Under the pieces are notes generated by a model. That model saw only the letters and a program-made list of their open reading frames with translations, made no database searches and was not told the DNA's origin. Of a stretch of DNA of 64,000 nucleotides, positions 59,728 to 64,000 are shown in pieces. Source of the DNA: Marixanthomonas sp002364245 (GTDB lineage Bacteria; Bacteroidota; Bacteroidia; Flavobacteriales; Flavobacteriaceae). Where the stretch lies: positions 1 through 64,000 of the forward strand of contig CAXAZF010000007.1 in assembly GCA_963973455.1 (NCBI GenBank), given 5' to 3'. Made by a program: the position numbers and the translations under genes. Position 1 is the stretch's first letter. Each line of letters begins with the position of its first letter.

Positions 59728-60367
59728 AAGATTTACCCCAATTACCATTGGTGTCTATTTCGTTCATTGAGCCTACCTGTACTTTTTCACCTCTTACACC
59801 ATCAACTGTGTTTGCTTGCTTTTCTTGATATATCAAATCTTTATCCATACCTTGAAGTACAACTTCTTTTGGGATGGATGCTTCGAAAACAGAGTATTTT
59901 GAGCCATTTTTCATAATGCTTCCAGCTTGAAGGTCAAATTTTGCATCAACGCCTTTAACTGGAACGTTCATCATCGTTTTGTAACGATCAGTATTACCAA
60001 ACAATGAGTCTTTAACTGGTGTAAAGCTAAGCGTGTCTATTAACGATTCAGTAATAAAATAACCCTCATCAATACCATAAGCCCTGTTTTTTTCAACATC
60101 AGCATAAACGGAGTCACGTCTTTGTGTAATGGCAAATTGTGCAGTATCGATAAAACGGACTAAACTATCAAAACTCCCGGTAAAACCGCCTGCAATCTCT
60201 TGGTAAGCTAATTCTGCGTCTCTTATGTCTTTTAAGTTATTAATTACTTTTTGATAGCGAATTTCTTTTTCTTTATTAAATTCATAAGGCCCGCTGATAG
60301 AGCTATAAAGTTTGTATCCTAAAAAGATAATAACAATCCAAAGAATTATCTGTATTACAAGTCTCAT
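59702..60367 (-). CDS. Membrane-anchored protein, unknown
   Basis: A 221-residue protein with one N-terminal span (LVIQIILWIVIIFLGYKLYS) and an exported or periplasmic domain: a helix near residue 40 (RYQKVINNLKDIRDAELAYQ), then beta-rich sequence with FTGSFDSLVRFIDTAQFAIT and VKDSLFGNTDRYKTMMNVPV. The IRDAELAYQ helix resembles a type IV pilin or minor-pseudopilin style start, but no prepilin cleavage site exists. It leads the rsmD cluster, with a -7 box at 60414. Confidence 0.7.
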   Translation of the reverse strand: MRLVIQIILWIVIIFLGYKLYSSISGPYEFNKEKEIRYQKVINNLKDIRDAELAYQEIAGGFTGSFDSLVRFIDTAQFAITQRRDSVYADVEKNRAYGIDEGYFITESLIDTLSFTPVKDSLFGNTDRYKTMMNVPVKGVDAKFDLQAGSIMKNGSKYSVFEASIPKEVVLQGMDKDLIYQEKQANTVDGVRGEKVQVGSMNEIDTNGNWGKSYDTGKIDQ

Positions 60368-60413
60368 TGTACGATAGTTTTGTTAACGTTTAAAATTAAG
60401 TATAGGTCTCTCG

Positions 60414-60421
60414 CAAATCTA
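60414..60421 (-). promoter_or_regulatory. -7 promoter box
   Basis: TAGATTTG on the minus strand, 46 bases before the membrane-anchored protein start at 60367. Confidence 0.45.
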
Positions 60422-60481
60422 CAATTTTTTTTTGTTCGTAAAACTATAATCTAAAAAAATCATCACTAACGCCAAAACTCT

Positions 60482-60489
60482 TATGTTTG
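60482..60489 (+). promoter_or_regulatory. -7 promoter box
   Basis: TATGTTTG, 9 bases before ATG 60499. The in-frame TTG at 60487 lies inside the box, so ATG 60499 is the start and the mRNA would be nearly leaderless. Confidence 0.5.
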
Positions 60490-60498
60490 TACCCTATT

Positions 60499-61923
60499 AT
60501 GGATGCATCTAGATTTTATACACTTTTAAAGCATGATTTCCCACATGAGACCACTGCAAACCAAGATATTGCACTGCAGTTATTGGCACGTTTTTCAGTA
60601 GAAAAAAATGACAACGAAATCTTTTTGTTGAAAGGCTACGCAGGTACTGGTAAAACTACCATTGTGGGTACATTGGTCAAAAACCTATGGAAGTTAAAAA
60701 AATCTTCTGTTTTATTAGCACCTACAGGCCGTGCGGCTAAAGTGATCAGTAATTATTCAAATAAAGAAGCTTTTACAATTCACAAGAAAATATATTTTCC
60801 AAAGTCTGAAAAAGGCGGGGGAGTGTCTTTTAGGTTGCAGCCTAACAAAAGCCGAAATGTTATTTTTATTGTGGATGAAGCCTCTATGATTCCTGACATT
60901 AATCAAGACTCAAAACTCTTTGAAAACGGCTCTTTGCTGGATGACCTTATGCAATACGTTTACAGCGGTCATAATTGTAAACTATTATTGATAGGTGACA
61001 CAGCTCAATTGCCCCCCGTAAAACTCACGGTAAGCCCAGCCCTGCATAAACATACACTAGAAAATCAATATAATAAGGATGTTGTAGAGCTAGAGTTGGA
61101 CGAAGTGGTTCGTCAACAAAAAGATAGTGGTATATTAATGAATGCTACTCGGCTTCGTGAACGATTAGACGATGGTTTTTTTGAAGACTTTAAACTTTCT
61201 GAAACTCAATATCCTGAAGTAATCCGTCCGCAAGACGGACAAGAACTAATGGATGCCATTAATGATAGTTACAGTACGCTGGGTAATGAGGATACCGTCA
61301 TTATAGTACGTTCTAATAAACGTGCTAATCTATATAATCAAAATATTAGAAACCGAATTCTTTTTCAAGAATCTGAATTGGCTGCAGGTGATTATTTAAT
61401 GGTGGTTAAAAATAATTATCACTGGGTAAAACCTCACAGCGAAGCTGGTTTTATTGCCAATGGCGATATTGTTGAAGTATTGGAAATTTTTGGTTTTAAA
61501 GATTTGTACGGCTTCCGTTTTGCTGAAGTATTGGTAAAAATGGTCGATTACCCTAAAATGAAGCCATTAGAAACTGTTTTGTTGTTAGATACACTTACTT
61601 CAGAAACCCCATCACTTTCATATGATGATTCCAATAAGTTGTACCAAGAGGTTATGAAGGATTACGCTTCAGAAAAATCAAAGTATAAAAAGTTCTTAGC
61701 AGTTAAAAACAATAAATATTTCAACGCCCTACAAGTTAAGTTTTCTTATGCAATAACTTGCCATAAATCGCAAGGGGGACAGTGGAATACTGTATTTGTT
61801 GAGCAACCTTATTTACCTAATGGCATAGATAAGGATTACTTGCGATGGTTATATACAGCTATTACACGCGCAACAGAAAAATTGTACTTAATAGGCTTTA
61901 AGGATGATTTTTTTGTAGATTAG
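60499..61923 (+). CDS. RecD-like ATP-dependent DNA helicase
   Basis: A 474-residue superfamily 1 helicase/ATPase. Walker A is FLLKGYAGTGKTTIVGTLVK near residue 42; VLLAPTGRAAKVISNYSNKE (motif Ia), VIFIVDEASMIPDINQDSKL (motif II), LLIGDTAQLPPVKLTVSPA (motif III) and the C-terminal AITCHKSQGGQWNTVFVEQP with YTAITRATEKLYLIG (motifs V-VI) are present. This is the RecD2-like core without the long N-terminal extension. Probably in DNA repair; no RecBC genes are nearby. Confidence 0.9.
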   Translation: MDASRFYTLLKHDFPHETTANQDIALQLLARFSVEKNDNEIFLLKGYAGTGKTTIVGTLVKNLWKLKKSSVLLAPTGRAAKVISNYSNKEAFTIHKKIYFPKSEKGGGVSFRLQPNKSRNVIFIVDEASMIPDINQDSKLFENGSLLDDLMQYVYSGHNCKLLLIGDTAQLPPVKLTVSPALHKHTLENQYNKDVVELELDEVVRQQKDSGILMNATRLRERLDDGFFEDFKLSETQYPEVIRPQDGQELMDAINDSYSTLGNEDTVIIVRSNKRANLYNQNIRNRILFQESELAAGDYLMVVKNNYHWVKPHSEAGFIANGDIVEVLEIFGFKDLYGFRFAEVLVKMVDYPKMKPLETVLLLDTLTSETPSLSYDDSNKLYQEVMKDYASEKSKYKKFLAVKNNKYFNALQVKFSYAITCHKSQGGQWNTVFVEQPYLPNGIDKDYLRWLYTAITRATEKLYLIGFKDDFFVD

Positions 61924-61956
61924 TAGTGTTATTGCTATCACAATTGAATAAAGCTT

Positions 61957-62535
61957 TTGGAAACATTCGAAATTATATTAAGTATTTTTTTGGGCATAGG
62001 CCTTGCTACTGCCACAGGCTTCCGAGTATTTTTACCCTTGCTTGTTTTGAGCTTAGCTGGATTTTACGAGATAATCCCTTTAAATGAAGGCTGGCAATGG
62101 ATAGGTAGCTTAACTGCTATCATAACTTTGGGTGTTGCTACTTTAATTGAAATCTTTGGATACTATATCCCGTGGTTTGATAACATACTCGACACAATTG
62201 CATTGCCATTGGCCACATTGGCTGGTACCGCTATTATGGTTGCTACGATTACCGATCTCGACCCCGTTATAACTTGGGCCCTGGCAATTATAGCTGGTGG
62301 GGGCACCGCTGCAGCTATTAAAGGGAATGCCTCTGCAGCAAGACTTACTTCCAGCACAACCACAGCAGGGTTTGCAAACCCAGTATTGACCACAATAGAA
62401 ACCGGGGTTTCTACATTTATGTCCATACTTTCCATCTTTGTACCGGTTATCGCATTTCTTTTTGTGATTGTATTATTTTTTATAATTTTCAGGTTTTACA
62501 AAAAGCTTCGGAAAAAGCGCTTGTCCAAAACTTAA
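61957..62535 (+). CDS. DUF4126 membrane protein
   Basis: A 192-residue inner-membrane protein starting at TTG 61957. Family opening: ILSIFLGIGLATATGFRVFL with PLLVLSLAGF; then GVATLIEIFGYYIPWFDNIL, a central repeat-like span pair with GGGTAAAIKGNASAARLTSS, and PVLTTIETGVSTFMSILSIF. Four to five spans, basic C-terminus. Role unknown. Confidence 0.85.
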   Translation: METFEIILSIFLGIGLATATGFRVFLPLLVLSLAGFYEIIPLNEGWQWIGSLTAIITLGVATLIEIFGYYIPWFDNILDTIALPLATLAGTAIMVATITDLDPVITWALAIIAGGGTAAAIKGNASAARLTSSTTTAGFANPVLTTIETGVSTFMSILSIFVPVIAFLFVIVLFFIIFRFYKKLRKKRLSKT

Positions 62536-62541
62536 TCTTCT

Positions 62542-62549
62542 TATTTTTG
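62542..62549 (+). promoter_or_regulatory. -7 promoter box (kdsB fusion)
   Basis: TATTTTTG, 22 bases before the TTG start at 62572. Confidence 0.5.
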
Positions 62550-62571
62550 AATTCACTTTAAAACCATTGCC

Positions 62572-64000
62572 TTGAAAATAATAGCCATGATTCCTGCGCG
62601 ATACGGCGCTTCTCGTTTCCCTGGAAAATTAATGCAAGACCTTGCAGGCAAACCTGTGATTGTACGCACCTATGAAGCTGCAAAAAACACCAATCTTTTT
62701 GATGAAGTATATGTGGTAACAGATAGTGATGTTATTTTTAATGAAATTGAAAATAATGGTGGTAAAGCTATCATGAGTCATAAAACTCACGAAAGCGGGA
62801 GTGACCGCATTGCTGAAGCAGTTGAAAATATGGACGTGGATATTGTTGTAAACGTACAGGGGGATGAACCTTTTACAAGTAAAAAAGGACTACAGCAAGT
62901 ATTAGAAGTGTTTAATGGGGACGATGCCGATAAAATAGACTTGGCATCGTTAATGACCGAAATAGAAGATTGGAAAGAAATAAGCGACCCTAACTGCGTA
63001 AAAGTAATTGTTGATCAAGATAACTTTGCATTATACTTTTCACGTTCGCCTATCCCATACCCACGTGATAAAAATGCATCAGTAAACTATTATAAACACA
63101 AAGGCATCTATGCTTTTAGAAAACAAGCATTAATGGATTTTTATCGCTTACCTATGCGATCATTAGAGGCAGTAGAAAAAATTGAATGCATACGATATTT
63201 AGAATACGGAAAAAAAATTAAAATGGCTGTAACAAACACCCAAGGAGTTGAAATAGACACACCTGAAGACTTAGTAGAAGCAAATAAACTGCTTAAGAAA
63301 GAAGATAAAAGCAGTATTAATAATAAGTTCAGAAACTTTCCAATGGTACCAAAAGTGGTATTCGGCAGTGGCTGTTTTAATCAGTTGCCCGAAATATTGA
63401 CACCACAGCGTCAAGAAAGCGCTCCTTTTATTTTTTTGGTAGATGATGTATTTGAAAATGATAAAACACTTATTGATAGAATAAAACTTAGGTTTAATGA
63501 TAAACTCATTTTTATTTCAGCAGAAGAAGAACCCAAGACTTCTCAAGTTGATCAAATTGTAAAAGAAATCACTTCAGAATTTACCAAAACACCTTCAGGG
63601 ATTATTGGAATAGGAGGGGGAACGCTTATGGATATAGCAAAAGCAGTATCCATTATGCTTTCCAATGAAGGCAGTGCAGCCGATTATCAAGGTTGGGATT
63701 TAGTAAAAAACAAGGCTGTTTACCACGTAGGGATTCCTACCATTTCAGGTACAGGGGCTGAAGTTTCTCGAACTACCGTCCTTTCAGGACCTATAAGAAA
63801 ACTAGGTATTAATAGCGATTATACACCTTTTGATCAAGTTGTTTTAGATCCAGAATTAACTAAAGGAGTTCCTAAAAACCAATGGTTCTATACAGGGATG
63901 GATTGTTTTATCCATTGTGTAGAGTCGTTAAATGGGACTTTTTTAAACGCTTTTAGTCAAAGTTATGGTGAAAAAGCTTATGATCTTTGTAAAGAGATAT
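62572..64000 (+). CDS. kdsB-kdnB: CMP-Kdo synthetase fused to a KdnB-like Kdo 8-oxidase (partial)
   Basis: One frame without a stop runs from TTG 62572 to the window edge (476 codons). Residues 1-243 are KdsB, which activates Kdo with CTP: IAMIPARYGASRFPGKLMQD, VVNVQGDEPF and FSRSPIPYPRDKN. After a short Lys/Ser linker, from about residue 254, comes an iron-alcohol-dehydrogenase domain: FPMVPKVVFGSGCFNQLPEI, the NAD loop IIGIGGGTLMDIAKAVSIML (348-354), GIPTISGTGAEVSRTTVLSG, and metal ligands Asp444 and His448 in GMDCFIHCVES. This class includes KdnB, which oxidises C8 of Kdo for 8-amino-Kdo synthesis in Shewanella. Frame continuity was checked codon by codon; the oxidase role is inferred. Confidence 0.9.
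   Translation, partial: MKIIAMIPARYGASRFPGKLMQDLAGKPVIVRTYEAAKNTNLFDEVYVVTDSDVIFNEIENNGGKAIMSHKTHESGSDRIAEAVENMDVDIVVNVQGDEPFTSKKGLQQVLEVFNGDDADKIDLASLMTEIEDWKEISDPNCVKVIVDQDNFALYFSRSPIPYPRDKNASVNYYKHKGIYAFRKQALMDFYRLPMRSLEAVEKIECIRYLEYGKKIKMAVTNTQGVEIDTPEDLVEANKLLKKEDKSSINNKFRNFPMVPKVVFGSGCFNQLPEILTPQRQESAPFIFLVDDVFENDKTLIDRIKLRFNDKLIFISAEEEPKTSQVDQIVKEITSEFTKTPSGIIGIGGGTLMDIAKAVSIMLSNEGSAADYQGWDLVKNKAVYHVGIPTISGTGAEVSRTTVLSGPIRKLGINSDYTPFDQVVLDPELTKGVPKNQWFYTGMDCFIHCVESLNGTFLNAFSQSYGEKAYDLCKEI

Noticed and set aside
1..64000. tRNA, rRNA, CRISPR, insertion sequences, prophage
   Set aside because: No tRNA-like cloverleaf, spaced identical repeats, transposase, integrase or phage gene was seen; the only repeated elements are the 26-bp pair and the 16-bp pair.

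Overview
The window reads as a chromosome segment of a marine-type Flavobacteriaceae (phylum Bacteroidota). Evidence: AT-rich DNA; few Shine-Dalgarno sites; many upstream regions carry the Bacteroidota -7 box TAnnTTTG; a PorX-type response regulator (type IX secretion control); a fused lpxC/fabZ gene; bifunctional HisB and HisIE; and a gamma/tau DNA polymerase subunit without the usual zinc cysteines. I cannot name the genus. I saw no rRNA, tRNA, CRISPR array or insertion sequence.

Layout. 1-8,070 is an accessory stretch of small secreted proteins and lipoproteins, WG-repeat proteins and several decayed genes: a truncated M23 peptidase, a frameshifted signal-peptide gene, a WG-repeat remnant and a minus-strand fragment. 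Two copies of an identical 16-bp inverted repeat lie at the same distance from two start codons. 8,070-13,920 holds small membrane proteins, DinB, a YihY-type membrane protein, a PfpI-type protein, aroB and proline dehydrogenase. 14,085-15,046 is a single lipoprotein gene bracketed by identical 26-bp direct repeats, which looks like an inserted cassette. 15,083-20,522 has a bile-acid:Na+ symporter family gene, alanine dehydrogenase, small membrane genes, tsaE and porX.

20,644-32,026 is a core block: an HD phosphohydrolase, lpxD, lpxC/fabZ, lpxA, efp, a second lpxD-like gene, sucD, fabG, a large membrane protein and an SPFH protein. 32,089-35,372 is a minus-strand operon of an OmpA-like protein, an HhH protein and a sodium:solute symporter. 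35,504-42,717 is a complete histidine operon (hisGDCBHAFIE) preceded by an 18-codon leader peptide with four consecutive His codons and an intrinsic terminator, which is classical attenuation. 42,719-57,037 holds a serine hydrolase, a LytTR regulator, corA, pyrR-pyrB, rnz, pdxH, a SixA-like phosphatase, ppk-ppx, a pseudouridine synthase, miaE and dnaX. 57,131-57,449 is RNase P RNA. 57,436-60,367 is a minus-strand cluster with rsmD.

The window ends inside a gene (62,572 onward) that fuses CMP-Kdo synthetase (KdsB) to an iron-alcohol-dehydrogenase domain resembling KdnB, the Kdo 8-oxidase of 8-amino-Kdo biosynthesis. Together with lpxA, lpxC and lpxD this points to a modified lipid A-Kdo core. 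The fusion, the 26-bp-repeat cassette, the his leader and the shared 16-bp palindrome are the observations most worth following.
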